Origin: Candidatus Aminicenantota bacterium
GTDB lineage: Bacteria > Acidobacteriota > Aminicenantia > Aminicenantales > Aminicenantaceae
Length of the DNA: 59,105 nt
Reading direction: 5' to 3'
NCBI GenBank assembly: GCA_020348385.1
Contig: CP070750.1
Location: forward strand, 3,312,908-3,372,012
In this document: piece after piece, positions 35,694 through 45,015 of the stretch
Layout: each line of letters begins with the position of its first letter
Numbering within the stretch: the first letter of the stretch is position 1
Notes under the pieces: generated by a model
Databases searched by the model: none
Seen by the model: only the letters and a program-made list of their open reading frames with translations
What the model was told of the DNA's origin: nothing
Program-made: the position numbers and the translations under genes

Positions 35694-38600
35694 TCAGAGG
35701 ACGTTGAGATAGTTTTTGGCCCAGAAATGATTGATATCGAGCTCCAAGGCTTTCTGGAGTTCAGAACTGGCTTTTACCTTATCTCCGCTTCCCAAATAGC
35801 CCAAGCCCAATAAATAATGCGCCTGTGCTCTACGCTTAACAGCTGATTGCCTTTCCCCGAATTTGACAAAAAAATCCATATCCGCAGTTGCTTCCAACCT
35901 TTCCTGTGCAAACTGCCTCAAACCAGAAAAGATACGGATGGCCTCCTCTTTTCGCCCCAATTTAAGATAGGACATTCCCTGGTAATAACTCAACTCAGAC
36001 CAACCTCTTTTCTGTGCCACAGCTTTTTCATAATATTCCTTTGCTTCTGCCATCTTTCCCAAACTCTCATATGCTGTTCCCACAAAATACTGGACTCTCG
36101 GCTCCCCACCTCCACGGACAGGCCTGCCGACTTCCAAATTTCCAGGATACTCAAGCGCCGATAAAAAACTCTTAAGGGCACTCTCACACTCATCAGAACA
36201 AAGAGATTTTAATCCGCGCAGCAAATGAGCATCGACATAGACTTTGTGAATTCTCCCTCCCCCTTCCCACACATGAAAGTGATGGCTCTCGAGAAGATCA
36301 AGGGCTCTGTCATAATCGCCCGATTGAACCAACAGACCGACCTCTCGGGAGAGGGCATCATCCCGCTTTTTCACGGTTTCATGATGCTCCACTAAAAGGG
36401 CCAATCTTTTCTCCGGGGCAACACCGCCTGCTTCATACAATAGATCTAACTCATAGTAAAGTCGGGGTTCTGAGGGGGAAAGAGCCCGGGCCTTCTCCAT
36501 GCTCTCTATCGCCCGGTTAATATCGTTTTGTACCCGGGCATATGCCAATCCCAGATTGCGGTGAGCAAGTACACTTCCCTTATCAGACGCCACAGATTTT
36601 TCCCATTGTTTTATGGCCTCTTCCGGTTGATGGTCGAATAACAAGTTGCCGAGATAATAGAACGCCTTGGAATCCCTAGGAGTTACCTCTAAGGCTTGTT
36701 TGATAACATCCATTGACTCCCATCGGAAGGGAAAACAGTAATCTGGAGGCATATGACCCGCCTTTTTATAGCTGGCAAGGGCTTTGATCTCATCTCCGCT
36801 TTTCCCCAGATAATACCCCAAATAGTAATGCACCATAGGAAATTCAGATTTTTGGCTTTCCAGCCGGCTCAGCACATCAATCGCCTCATCCCACAGTCCA
36901 CAATTCCCGTAATCCACGGCCAGTTCCAAATAGTTTTGGACATCATCCCGCATCTTCATTTCTAAATCGGCCAAAAAATCCGCTGCCTTCTTTGTATCTC
37001 CTACTTCCTTGGACTGTAAATACCGCTCATTGGCCGCCCAAAAATTCAAAGGGTCGGCCAACAAAACTTCCGCAGTGATCGCAGCCGCCCTATCGGTTTT
37101 TCCAATCTTTCTCAATAAAATGCTCTTTAGATTCTGGGCTTTAAAACTCAAGGAATTCAGAGAAAGAGATCGGCGGATAAAATCCAAGGCTTGAGAATAC
37201 TCCCTTTTCAAGCAGGAAAGCTTCGCCAATTGATAATAACTGGCAGAACCCCATCCATGACTCCATGTGCCTTTGTAGAAAGCAGTAAAGGCTTCTTCAT
37301 ATCTGTGTTGTGCACAAAGAGCCAAACCAAGATAAAATAACGCCTCTCCATCTTTAGGTCGGGTGTAGTTTTGAGTCGCCCTTAGCAAGGCACGATTCAA
37401 TCTTTCTTCTGCTTTGTCAAATATCCCCTGTTTGTAATAAAGAATAGCCAGAGCTGTATTGACCGCATAATTATCCGGATCTCTATTCAAAGCCTCCTCA
37501 TAATAGGGATAGGGCTCACGGGCAGGATTCAGGAACTGTTCCAGACGCAATCCTGTATGAAAGAGCTCATCCACCGTCCGGATCTCTTCTGGAGCTGGCG
37601 GGGATTTGACCGGCTCTGGCATGGGATCGCCTCTCAGCTTTGCCGGCGCATAACTGATTAACTTTTCCCCCGATGGAGAAAAGAGAGCAAGTCGACGATC
37701 TTCCTTCTGCACACCTGCCGGAAGCTTAATCTCATCAAAAAAGGGAGCACCCGGTGAAATATCGATGACCTTTTCAAACAATGCCTTTTTTCCTGCCAAC
37801 AGGACGACTTTTGCCCCTCGATGGGCGGTCGTTGTGTTTATTCCCATCTTGATATATCCCTCTGGAGTCGTGTCGAGATACAGAGCCGCTTCCAGGTTGG
37901 CCTTTTTGACTCCCTGAATCTCCCGCAAAGGAAACCAGTGCTGTTTGACCACTCTCAATTCGTAGGGCTGGAGCCAGCTGTAATCCGGTTGATTGTCCGA
38001 ATAGGCTCCGACCATCAACTCGATATACGGACCGTCAGAGTCGGTCAGGATCTTTTCCCACATCTGGCCCTGTGTCCCGGTACCCCATGTCCAGAATTTC
38101 TTTCCTGGTGCGATATTATGATCGGCCACATGGACCACACCCGCTTTTTTCCCATGGTCGTATCCGGCAGAAAAATCTTCTTCATAGTTCCAGGCAAAAA
38201 AAGATGTGGGTGCCGGATGATTTTTATACCAACTGATGTCCACCCCTCGGGTGTAGTCCACACTGTTGAAGACTTCGGTGGATTTGGGCCATCGGGAAAA
38301 CTGGTTTTTCCCGTGGAATGTCGCAAATTCTGTACCTGGTGGGAAGATGATCTGATAATCCTCGGTAGCATGAACAGCCACATTGGCCCAGTACAACATG
38401 GATTGGGCAAGGGGGGTGCGGTTGTAGAGTTTGACGGTAGCCTCCAAGTAGGATCTGTCTGGATAAAGGGTGAGGCCAATGATCCATTTGGTCCGGTGGC
38501 GGATTTCCACTTCTCCCACCCAGATTGTTTTGCTGCCATCGGGATTTTCTGTCAATGTGTAATCGACGGGCATGAATGTCGTGGCCCTGTGATGATGGGG

Positions 38601-39041
38601 AAAATTCCACTCCACACCTCCGGAAATCCATGCCCCCAACATGCCAATCAAGGCGGGTTTTATCACGTTCTGACGATAGAAAAAATCATAGTTGTTTGTC
38701 TTATCCATGGCAGAGAAGATTCTCCCGCCGATCTCGGGAAGGACACAGATCTTCACATAATCGTTTTCAAGATAAAGCGCTTTGTAAGTTTTGTCCTCAC
38801 GCTGGTCTGTTAACTTATCCAGCATCGGGTAGGGATAAATGGGTCCTTTGGCTCCTTGGTAGGCACGCCCGTTGTAGAATAAGGGAAATATATCCGGCTC
38901 GCCCGTGAGGTAAGTGGGAATGACAAGAGGCTCTTCCCAAACTCTCACATCCGGAAAAGCACATGCGGGAAATGACCCACACCATGAAATAACCACCCCA
39001 AATACCAGCAATACGGCACCCCATTTTTCCTTCTTGTTCAT
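35694..39041 (-). CDS. Secreted DUF5107-TPR protein
   Basis: About 1115 residues. Signal peptide (EKWGAVLLVFGVVISW, possible cleavage near CAFP), then the DUF5107 domain (about 20-410; galactose-mutarotase-like beta fold with VLPEIGGRIFSAMDKTNN, GGVEWNFPHHH, WTWGTGTQGQMWEK), then more than ten TPR repeats (about 500-1110). The start at 39041 has GAGGG upstream and overlaps the preceding stop by 4 bp, better than the in-frame ATG at 39113. DUF5107 proteins are thought to handle carbohydrates; the TPR array suggests a scaffold in the periplasm. Confidence 0.82.
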   Translation of the reverse strand: MNKKEKWGAVLLVFGVVISWCGSFPACAFPDVRVWEEPLVIPTYLTGEPDIFPLFYNGRAYQGAKGPIYPYPMLDKLTDQREDKTYKALYLENDYVKICVLPEIGGRIFSAMDKTNNYDFFYRQNVIKPALIGMLGAWISGGVEWNFPHHHRATTFMPVDYTLTENPDGSKTIWVGEVEIRHRTKWIIGLTLYPDRSYLEATVKLYNRTPLAQSMLYWANVAVHATEDYQIIFPPGTEFATFHGKNQFSRWPKSTEVFNSVDYTRGVDISWYKNHPAPTSFFAWNYEEDFSAGYDHGKKAGVVHVADHNIAPGKKFWTWGTGTQGQMWEKILTDSDGPYIELMVGAYSDNQPDYSWLQPYELRVVKQHWFPLREIQGVKKANLEAALYLDTTPEGYIKMGINTTTAHRGAKVVLLAGKKALFEKVIDISPGAPFFDEIKLPAGVQKEDRRLALFSPSGEKLISYAPAKLRGDPMPEPVKSPPAPEEIRTVDELFHTGLRLEQFLNPAREPYPYYEEALNRDPDNYAVNTALAILYYKQGIFDKAEERLNRALLRATQNYTRPKDGEALFYLGLALCAQHRYEEAFTAFYKGTWSHGWGSASYYQLAKLSCLKREYSQALDFIRRSLSLNSLSFKAQNLKSILLRKIGKTDRAAAITAEVLLADPLNFWAANERYLQSKEVGDTKKAADFLADLEMKMRDDVQNYLELAVDYGNCGLWDEAIDVLSRLESQKSEFPMVHYYLGYYLGKSGDEIKALASYKKAGHMPPDYCFPFRWESMDVIKQALEVTPRDSKAFYYLGNLLFDHQPEEAIKQWEKSVASDKGSVLAHRNLGLAYARVQNDINRAIESMEKARALSPSEPRLYYELDLLYEAGGVAPEKRLALLVEHHETVKKRDDALSREVGLLVQSGDYDRALDLLESHHFHVWEGGGRIHKVYVDAHLLRGLKSLCSDECESALKSFLSALEYPGNLEVGRPVRGGGEPRVQYFVGTAYESLGKMAEAKEYYEKAVAQKRGWSELSYYQGMSYLKLGRKEEAIRIFSGLRQFAQERLEATADMDFFVKFGERQSAVKRRAQAHYLLGLGYLGSGDKVKASSELQKALELDINHFWAKNYLNVL

Positions 39042-39436
39042 TCTTTTTCCCTCGACTTCTTTTTCGTTTTTTTCTTCTTTAAATCGCGGATATTCAAAAC
39101 GATCGACATACAAAAAGCAACAACCAAAAAAGAGACAGCGAATATATCCACAAGGCCTCGGCTGACATCCAATCCGGTTAGCTCCTCGACAAGAAATTCC
39201 AGATAGGAAGTCGACGTGTCATACAGGCCCAGCTTCATCCTCACCTGCCAATGCCAATCCGTGCAGGGACAATAACCGAAGCCATACCAAATCCCCAGGA
39301 AAAACCAGGAAAACGCCGTCAAACCAATAAGAAGCAGATTGGCCAATCTCGTCTTTTTCCAAATCCACCCAAAAACGATAAACAGGACAATGCAACTATG
39401 GAACACAAAAAAGAAAATATTCAGAAAGGTGTACAT
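39038..39436 (-). CDS. DUF2784-like small membrane protein
   Basis: 132 residues, three TM helices (about 3-25, 30-53, 97-117) and a very basic Lys-rich tail. The H-x-LF-x-VFG first helix, the central GYCPCTDWHWQVR and the following SYLEFLVEELTG resemble DUF2784. Its stop overlaps the start of the DUF5107-TPR gene by 4 bp, which couples the two. Function unknown. Confidence 0.62.
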   Translation of the reverse strand: MYTFLNIFFFVFHSCIVLFIVFGWIWKKTRLANLLLIGLTAFSWFFLGIWYGFGYCPCTDWHWQVRMKLGLYDTSTSYLEFLVEELTGLDVSRGLVDIFAVSFLVVAFCMSIVLNIRDLKKKKTKKKSREKE

Positions 39437-39552
39437 GTGCTTTGTTTATACCAATATTTATTAGAAATGTGCAATCCTACAGCATAATGGGATGAATCCT
39501 TTTTCGCATTATCTACGTATATATATGTGGGGATGGGAAAGGAAGATGCAAA

Positions 39553-39729
39553 ATGAAAACAAAAACGAAAATCGCCATCTTGGTGGTTGCCGTCCTTCTT
39601 TCCCTGGTTGGCTTTAATCTTATTACATGCTCCGATTGTTTCATGGATATGCTCTCAGGAAAGGATGCCGGCTACTCGGTTACGACACACGTGACATCCG
39701 TAACGCCAAATATGGCGGTAATGCCCTAG
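39553..39729 (+). CDS. Small exported or membrane-anchored peptide (58 aa)
   Basis: A short reading frame from ATG at 39553 (GGAAG-type ribosome site about 9 nt upstream) to TAG at 39729. It encodes a Lys-rich start, a hydrophobic stretch (IAILVVAVLLSLVGFNLI) and a short polar tail with two Cys (TCSDC). The LITC site is a poor lipobox; signal anchor or lipoprotein are both possible. It fills an otherwise empty gap and is on the opposite strand to both neighbours. Not recognised as a known family. Confidence 0.5.
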   Translation: MKTKTKIAILVVAVLLSLVGFNLITCSDCFMDMLSGKDAGYSVTTHVTSVTPNMAVMP

Positions 39730-39735
39730 TTTTTT

Positions 39736-40311
39736 TTAGCCGAGCTCTCTCAGAGCCCTCATAAAGACACGGCGCATTCTGACACCTTGGATTTCGCCGG
39801 ACACAGCATCTAGAGCTTTGAAATCATAACCTTTTTTCTTTTGGTAATACCCGACCCAGAAAGGATAATAGATTTTTCTTCCTTCCGAAATCTCATCGGC
39901 CCGGGGATGGCTGCGCGTCCGCAATCCGTGTTCCAACAAGATCCCTTTATACTGGTCCAGAGCTATTTTTGCTGCGTCTGTTGATGAAATGGCGAAATTG
40001 CAAGTAGGTGTACGTGTATCAGGATCCTTTTCAGCATCCAACGTATCCTCAGCGAAAAGCACCGCATGACCCAGAAGTCCATCCACAGAGAGCGTCACAT
40101 TTTGTCTAGGTGAATCTCCCTCTTTTTTATCCTTGATTTTCTTTTCGACCCGAACATCGAAAAGATAAAAGGGCAGATACAAAACCTCCAATTTTTTGGG
40201 AGAAATCTGGCTTATTCTAGAAAATAGTTTGGACATCAAAGGGAAGGACCATTTCTTGGTAGAAATAATATTTTCAGCATGCTGCTGGGAAATCTTCGGC
40301 TCGATGAACAT
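39736..40311 (-). CDS. Hypothetical protein in SSS symporter operon
   Basis: 191 residues, no signal peptide and no TM helix. Recognisable only by composition: two mixed alpha/beta halves, with YLPFYLFDVRVEKK at about 45-58 and KIYYPFWVGYYQKKKGYDFKALDAVSG at about 145-171. The paired Y-x-P-F/W segments hint at an internal duplication of an FxPFW-type motif. It begins 1 bp after the small membrane protein gene, so it belongs to the symporter operon. Confidence 0.65.
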   Translation of the reverse strand: MFIEPKISQQHAENIISTKKWSFPLMSKLFSRISQISPKKLEVLYLPFYLFDVRVEKKIKDKKEGDSPRQNVTLSVDGLLGHAVLFAEDTLDAEKDPDTRTPTCNFAISSTDAAKIALDQYKGILLEHGLRTRSHPRADEISEGRKIYYPFWVGYYQKKKGYDFKALDAVSGEIQGVRMRRVFMRALRELG

Positions 40312-40312
40312 G

Positions 40313-40555
40313 CTATTTTCTTCTGCGGCGTTTGTTGGCCTTTCCCTTCAAAATGGAAAAAATGCCGGCTGCGAGTAGCAAGGCCGCAGCGATAATATTC
40401 GTGACGATTCCCCGCATCAACGGGACATTTTCTGTGCCTTTGACAAAAAATGTGGCCAGCAATACCACTATGCCGAAAAAGAGCCAGAACACACCCATGA
40501 TTTCCAAGGGTTCGAATGCCTGTTTCGATCCTGACTGCTTATCATTTGATGACAT
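40313..40555 (-). CDS. Small two-TM membrane protein in SSS operon
   Basis: 80 residues from the ATG at 40555, chosen because GGAGG lies just upstream; longer in-frame starts run back into the previous gene. Hydrophilic N-terminus, then two TM helices (about 22-40 and 50-70) and a basic RRRRK end. Its company with the symporter and the 67-residue protein suggests an accessory subunit. No family recognised. Confidence 0.68.
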   Translation of the reverse strand: MSSNDKQSGSKQAFEPLEIMGVFWLFFGIVVLLATFFVKGTENVPLMRGIVTNIIAAALLLAAGIFSILKGKANKRRRRK

Positions 40556-40575
40556 TTGATCCTCCATTTCTTGCC

Positions 40576-40779
40576 TCAGAAAACAATGTAAAGAACAACC
40601 TGAATCCCCAAGAAAACGGTGGCCCAGATCCTCAGGTCCCGCCACCGGCTCTTATCCGGTGCTCCTTCGAATATGAAGTTATGGGGACGAAGCCAGGCCC
40701 AGAAAATCATGCCGATGAAAAACAGGGTCGCGATATATTTTCCCAAAACAAGAGGTAAGCCTTCCAACCATTCCATCAT
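40576..40779 (-). CDS. Small membrane protein adjacent to SSS symporter (67 aa)
   Basis: 67 residues with two TM helices (about 11-28 and 49-66) linked by a charged loop RPHNFIFEGAPDKSRWRD. It starts 1 bp after the symporter stop, with GGGAGG inside the symporter's last codons, so translation is coupled. Small partner proteins are known for some SSS transporters; a similar auxiliary role is inferred. Confidence 0.7.
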   Translation of the reverse strand: MMEWLEGLPLVLGKYIATLFFIGMIFWAWLRPHNFIFEGAPDKSRWRDLRIWATVFLGIQVVLYIVF

Positions 40780-40780
40780 T

Positions 40781-42298
40781 TTATTCCTCCCTCTCGGCTC
40801 TTTTTTTCAAGATGTCTTGCATGTTTTTATCCTTCATCACAAGACCGTAGACCAATCCCTCCAGCTTTTCGATAGGATCAGGTTTGGTCAACAGGCTGAC
40901 AAAAATCGTGATCAAAATCGATCCCAGAAAGGACCACCAAGCTATGTACAAAAAACTCGCTTTGGTAATGAAAAATAACGAGCTGGAGATGGTGACCCCA
41001 CCGAGCAGACCGGCCAGCCCTCCCCATTGGTTGGCTCGCTTCCAGTAAATCCCAAGGAGGGTGATGGCAAAAGTGGGCCCCTGGAATATAGACAATAGGG
41101 TTTGCATGGCCACATAAATCCCGGGGAATGCTTTGGTGACCGGAGCAAAGGCAATGGCCCACAAAACAAACACAAGGGTGAGAATTCTCCCGACCTTGAG
41201 GTAGTGTTTGTCCGAGGCATCCTTTTTGAAAAATCTCTGATAAATATCCCGAGTCCAAAGGGTTGCGGCTGAATTGAGAGTGGAATCCACGCTGGAGATG
41301 AGGGCTGCCATAAAGGCAGCGAACACCAATCCGGCCAACCCTGCTGGAAGGAGGTTTTTAATCAGCCATGGAAAGGCCTTGTCCATATCCGCTCCGACCA
41401 GACCGGGGTTGAGGGCTAGAGCAAGGAGACCCGGTAGAACGACCAGGATAGGGATGAGCATTTTGGGGAAAGCGGCAAATAACATGCCGGCTTTAGCATC
41501 CCACTCGCTGCGGGCTCCAAGCGTTCGCTGGATGATGGCCTGATGGCAGCACCACCAAGCTGGCCCCAGGACGAGAGCCAATCCGAAGAGCATGCCAAGC
41601 CAGGGATACGTGGGATTGCTCAACGGCAAAAACAACTTGAAGTGGTCGGGATTTTGTGGCGTGATGGCTTCCACCAGACCAGACCAACCTCCCACGGTCC
41701 AAAGGCCTAAAACAGTCAGGGCGATACCACCGATGAACATCACTAGGAGCTGCACAACATCGGTCATGGCAACGGCAGCCAGGCCTCCGGTGATGGTGTA
41801 AATCCCGACGATCAGGGCTGTGATCAGGAGACTGAACTCCACCGGAATACCCAGGTATTCGTTGAGCATCAGGCCACTGGCCCAAAAGAAGACCCCCAGG
41901 ACACAGGCTAGAAAGGCTCCCCAGAGGATGGCCTCGATCACCCGCACGGCCGTGTTGTACCTTTTGCCCAGAAATTCCGGGACCGTGTAAACGCCGGCTT
42001 TCCAGTAATAGGGAACAAAAAGCATGGCTGCAAGCACCATGGCTGGGATGGCGCCTATCCACTCATAGTTGGCCTGGGCGATCCCGAACCGATAGGCTCC
42101 GCCTGCCGCTCCCATGTAATCGTAGGCACCGATGTTGGTGCCGATGATCGACATGCTGATCACCCACCAGGGCAGCATCTTGCCGGCCAGGAAATAGTCC
42201 TCTTCGGTTTTGACATATTTCTTGAAATACACGCCAAAAATAGGGATCGCAACTAGGTAGGCGATGACGATGATCAGATCAATTCCGCTGATATTCAT
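40781..42298 (-). CDS. Sodium:solute symporter (SSS family)
   Basis: 505 residues with about 13 TM helices in the LeuT fold. Family signatures GTNIGAYDYMGAAGGAYRFGIAQANYE near TM2 and TGGLAAVAMTDVVQ at about 170-183 are clear, as is the helix SSVDSTLNSAATLWTRDIY. Substrate is not predictable; sugars, inositol or carboxylates are all possible. It is first in an operon with two small membrane proteins and a hypothetical. Confidence 0.9.
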   Translation of the reverse strand: MNISGIDLIIVIAYLVAIPIFGVYFKKYVKTEEDYFLAGKMLPWWVISMSIIGTNIGAYDYMGAAGGAYRFGIAQANYEWIGAIPAMVLAAMLFVPYYWKAGVYTVPEFLGKRYNTAVRVIEAILWGAFLACVLGVFFWASGLMLNEYLGIPVEFSLLITALIVGIYTITGGLAAVAMTDVVQLLVMFIGGIALTVLGLWTVGGWSGLVEAITPQNPDHFKLFLPLSNPTYPWLGMLFGLALVLGPAWWCCHQAIIQRTLGARSEWDAKAGMLFAAFPKMLIPILVVLPGLLALALNPGLVGADMDKAFPWLIKNLLPAGLAGLVFAAFMAALISSVDSTLNSAATLWTRDIYQRFFKKDASDKHYLKVGRILTLVFVLWAIAFAPVTKAFPGIYVAMQTLLSIFQGPTFAITLLGIYWKRANQWGGLAGLLGGVTISSSLFFITKASFLYIAWWSFLGSILITIFVSLLTKPDPIEKLEGLVYGLVMKDKNMQDILKKRAEREE

Positions 42299-42462
42299 GC
42301 ATTACTCCCTCATCCATTGTTCCCTACAATATATAAAAATCCATCCCAAAAACTCAACCTAACTCTCCATAAAAAATTCCGGTGTTTTTTTGCTCCAGCC
42401 ATATCAGAACGTTCTTCCAACATTGCTGAGAATGATAACAAAAATAAAAATACATTTAGATG

Positions 42463-42502
42463 CTAGGGCGGGGTGGAGGGTTTCGATAGGTCAATAATCC
42501 AG
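42463..42502 (+). repeat. G-rich intergenic motif with AATAATCCAGG module
   Basis: CTAGGGCGGGGTGGAGGG is followed by TCAATAATCCAGGTAA, the same pair of modules as at 33341-33380, though in a different relative order. The remainder of the 261-bp gap shows no other feature. Confidence 0.4.
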
Positions 42503-42559
42503 GTAAAAAAATAATAATGAAGGATTCAAGAATGCTCCTGTAAGGATTGAAAAGAAATT

Positions 42560-44485
42560 TTATTGAATTTGACTCAGTCTCATTCTGAATCCTAAAGCCA
42601 ATGTTCTAGCTTTCATCGGGTATCCGGGTTCAGTCACATAGGAGTTGTCTAACAGATTCTCTACCTTGAGGAATACATCGAACTTTGAAATCTTCACCGA
42701 AAAAACCGCATTCAGGACAAAATATCCAGGGATCCGGACGATGTCATCAAAGATTTTCACCTCTGTGCTGGAAACATAAAGCCCGGAGAGAGCGAATTTT
42801 GTGTTTTTCGGTCCGTATGCATTCATGATAAAATTCAGTTGAGATTCGGGCACCAGATCCAACGGACGGTCTTCGTCTTCGTTCACCCCGTCTAGGAAAG
42901 TATAATTCAAGGAAAAATCCAGCCATCGGAATGCTTTGGAAAATTCAATCTCAAAACCTGCTATATATGCCTGCCCGATATTCAAATTTGTCCGGCTGCC
43001 ATCGATCAGCCGGACACTCTGGATAAGATCATTTATTTTGTTGTAAAAAACAGCTCCAGAAAACATAAAATCCTTTTCATACAGAAATCCCAATTCATAG
43101 CTAGTTCCTCTTTCATGCTTGAGGTCTGGATTTCCGCCCTGGGAACTGTACAGGGATCTCATCGAAGGGAATCGTGACTTTTGTGAGACGGATACACGAA
43201 GATCCACATAATCGGAAGGATTAAAATTAAGGCCAGCTATCGGATTCAGCGAGATCTTGTTTTCTCCTGTGAATTTCCTCAGGTGGTCGAGGCTCGCACC
43301 TACGACCAATCGCCATTTGGGATTCAACCGCAAACGGCTCTCCAACCCGACGGAAACCGTCTGGTGTTGGAACTTTTCCCACGCCTCCCCGATATCATCC
43401 TGCATTCTTACCTTATCATCCCTGAAATTCAGGCTGAATTTCCACTCATTTTGGGATGCAAATGGTAATGATCCCAGAAGAAATGCGCCGTATGAGTCGT
43501 TTTTATATGTGGATTCCCACTGCACGTCATTAAAATCCGGACCTGTATAGGCATTCAGGACATTGAAATGGCGCACATAATAACTTCTGACCTTGAGGTT
43601 CCCTCTCTTGAAAAAAGCAAAGGTACCACCCAGATTGAATTGCCATCGGTTCCAATCTTTGAACCGCCAATAGCGGGGTTTATAGTATTCTGTGGCAGAG
43701 GGAATGCCATAGCTTGATGTGTAATAGCTTGCCTCGAACAAGATTTCGCTTTTTTCATTGGGGTAGAAATACACTTTTCCAACGAAATTAAGTCTGTCAT
43801 AGTCGCTGTTATCCATGGACGTGTGGCTGCCATCCTGGCTCCACTTGAACCCCTCGGATTTATCGTAGGATAAAAATCCCGAGAAAAAGATTTTATCCCA
43901 GCGGATAGAACCAGTAGATGCGAGATTGAAGGCCTTCTGGCTGTTATACGAAGTTGTCAGCGAAAAGGAAGGAGGAACAGGCCTTCTCGTGATGACATTC
44001 ACGATTCCCCCCATGGCATTCGGCCCATAAAGAACGGACGATGCCCCTTTGACGATCTTGATGCTTTCGATCTCTTCTGTGGGGATGGTTTTCAGATCAA
44101 AAGAGTTGAAAAAGGGTTCATAGATCGGGATTCCGTCATAAAGGAGAACAATCCTCTGGCCTTCGAACCCCCGGATTTTTAGTCGGAATTCATTTTTGGC
44201 TCCGGTCGAAACAAAAGTGCCGGAGGAATAAGAAAGGACGTCGGCAAGGTTGCGGGGTTGCAGCGCTTCGATTTTATCTTTGAGGATAAGCGAAGTCGTG
44301 GACAGAGGAACATCTTGGGGGCGATCCGCCTCGACAACAATCTCCTCAGTGATCTGTTTTTGTTTTCTAGTTTCTTCCTTTTCCTTCTCCTTTTCCTGGG
44401 CAATGAGGTCATGAGGCGAAAAAGGTGAAATCACAAAAAGAAAAAGCATTAGGGTGGCTAACAATAATACAACTCGATGATTCAT
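42560..44485 (-). CDS. TonB-dependent outer-membrane receptor
   Basis: 641 residues. Signal peptide, then a TonB-box-like region ITEEIVVEADRP, the plug domain (about 55-175; LRIKGFEG-type segment, VLLYDGIPI, IVKGASSVLYGPNAMGGIVNVIT) and a 22-strand barrel ending in ALGFRMRLSQIQ. Its size and plug resemble siderophore/cobalamin-type receptors rather than SusC. Its start overlaps the GNAT gene by 4 bp and it closes an esterase-GNAT-receptor operon. Confidence 0.93.
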   Translation of the reverse strand: MNHRVVLLLATLMLFLFVISPFSPHDLIAQEKEKEKEETRKQKQITEEIVVEADRPQDVPLSTTSLILKDKIEALQPRNLADVLSYSSGTFVSTGAKNEFRLKIRGFEGQRIVLLYDGIPIYEPFFNSFDLKTIPTEEIESIKIVKGASSVLYGPNAMGGIVNVITRRPVPPSFSLTTSYNSQKAFNLASTGSIRWDKIFFSGFLSYDKSEGFKWSQDGSHTSMDNSDYDRLNFVGKVYFYPNEKSEILFEASYYTSSYGIPSATEYYKPRYWRFKDWNRWQFNLGGTFAFFKRGNLKVRSYYVRHFNVLNAYTGPDFNDVQWESTYKNDSYGAFLLGSLPFASQNEWKFSLNFRDDKVRMQDDIGEAWEKFQHQTVSVGLESRLRLNPKWRLVVGASLDHLRKFTGENKISLNPIAGLNFNPSDYVDLRVSVSQKSRFPSMRSLYSSQGGNPDLKHERGTSYELGFLYEKDFMFSGAVFYNKINDLIQSVRLIDGSRTNLNIGQAYIAGFEIEFSKAFRWLDFSLNYTFLDGVNEDEDRPLDLVPESQLNFIMNAYGPKNTKFALSGLYVSSTEVKIFDDIVRIPGYFVLNAVFSVKISKFDVFLKVENLLDNSYVTEPGYPMKARTLALGFRMRLSQIQ

Positions 44486-45015
44486 TGTAGGTCCTTTTCA
44501 TATTCGATAAGCTGATATTTAGGGCTTCCCACCCATGGGATCCGTCTCGATTCACAAAATCCACAGGCAAGATACATCGCCTGGGCTGGATTAAAAAAGG
44601 GATGGTCAAGCGTAGAAACTTTTGCTTTTTTGAATCCCATTTTCTGAAAACGGCGGAGAATTTCTGCGATCTGCTGTTTTCCGAATCCTCGCCCTTGAAA
44701 TTTGGGCAGGATGGCGTTGTGCCCGACGATGCCTAGAGCAGGCCACTGCCTCGGATCATATGACGCAAAACCGATAAGTTTATCCTCGAGCCAACTCAAG
44801 AATGTGCAGTCCCCGATGCCATCGGAATCCTCGTAGACATCGGTATCGAACCGCTCCCATCCTTCAATCTCGTTGCTCCAACACTCCGGATCGGAAGCGA
44901 CCAAGTCGGTATAACAGGCTTTCAAGATGGCAGCGATAGTTCCAGTTTTTTGAACGTAAGGAGGGGTGAAAGCAAGATCGGGCATATCAAAGTCCGTAAT
45001 ACAGCTTTCCTTCAT
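44482..45015 (-). CDS. GNAT-family N-acetyltransferase
   Basis: 177 residues, one GNAT domain, with the acetyl-CoA loop LPKFQGRGFGKQQIAEILRRF and the late strand KVSTLDHPFFNPAQAMYLACGF. Overlaps at both ends by 4 bp (esterase stop upstream, receptor start downstream) show tight translational coupling. Substrate unknown. Confidence 0.85.
   Translation of the reverse strand: MKESCITDFDMPDLAFTPPYVQKTGTIAAILKACYTDLVASDPECWSNEIEGWERFDTDVYEDSDGIGDCTFLSWLEDKLIGFASYDPRQWPALGIVGHNAILPKFQGRGFGKQQIAEILRRFQKMGFKKAKVSTLDHPFFNPAQAMYLACGFCESRRIPWVGSPKYQLIEYEKDLQ

Noticed and set aside
37821..38813. 330-codon + strand frame
   Set aside because: It is fully antisense to the DUF5107 domain, whose protein features are recognisable on the minus strand; the frame is a by-product of codon bias.
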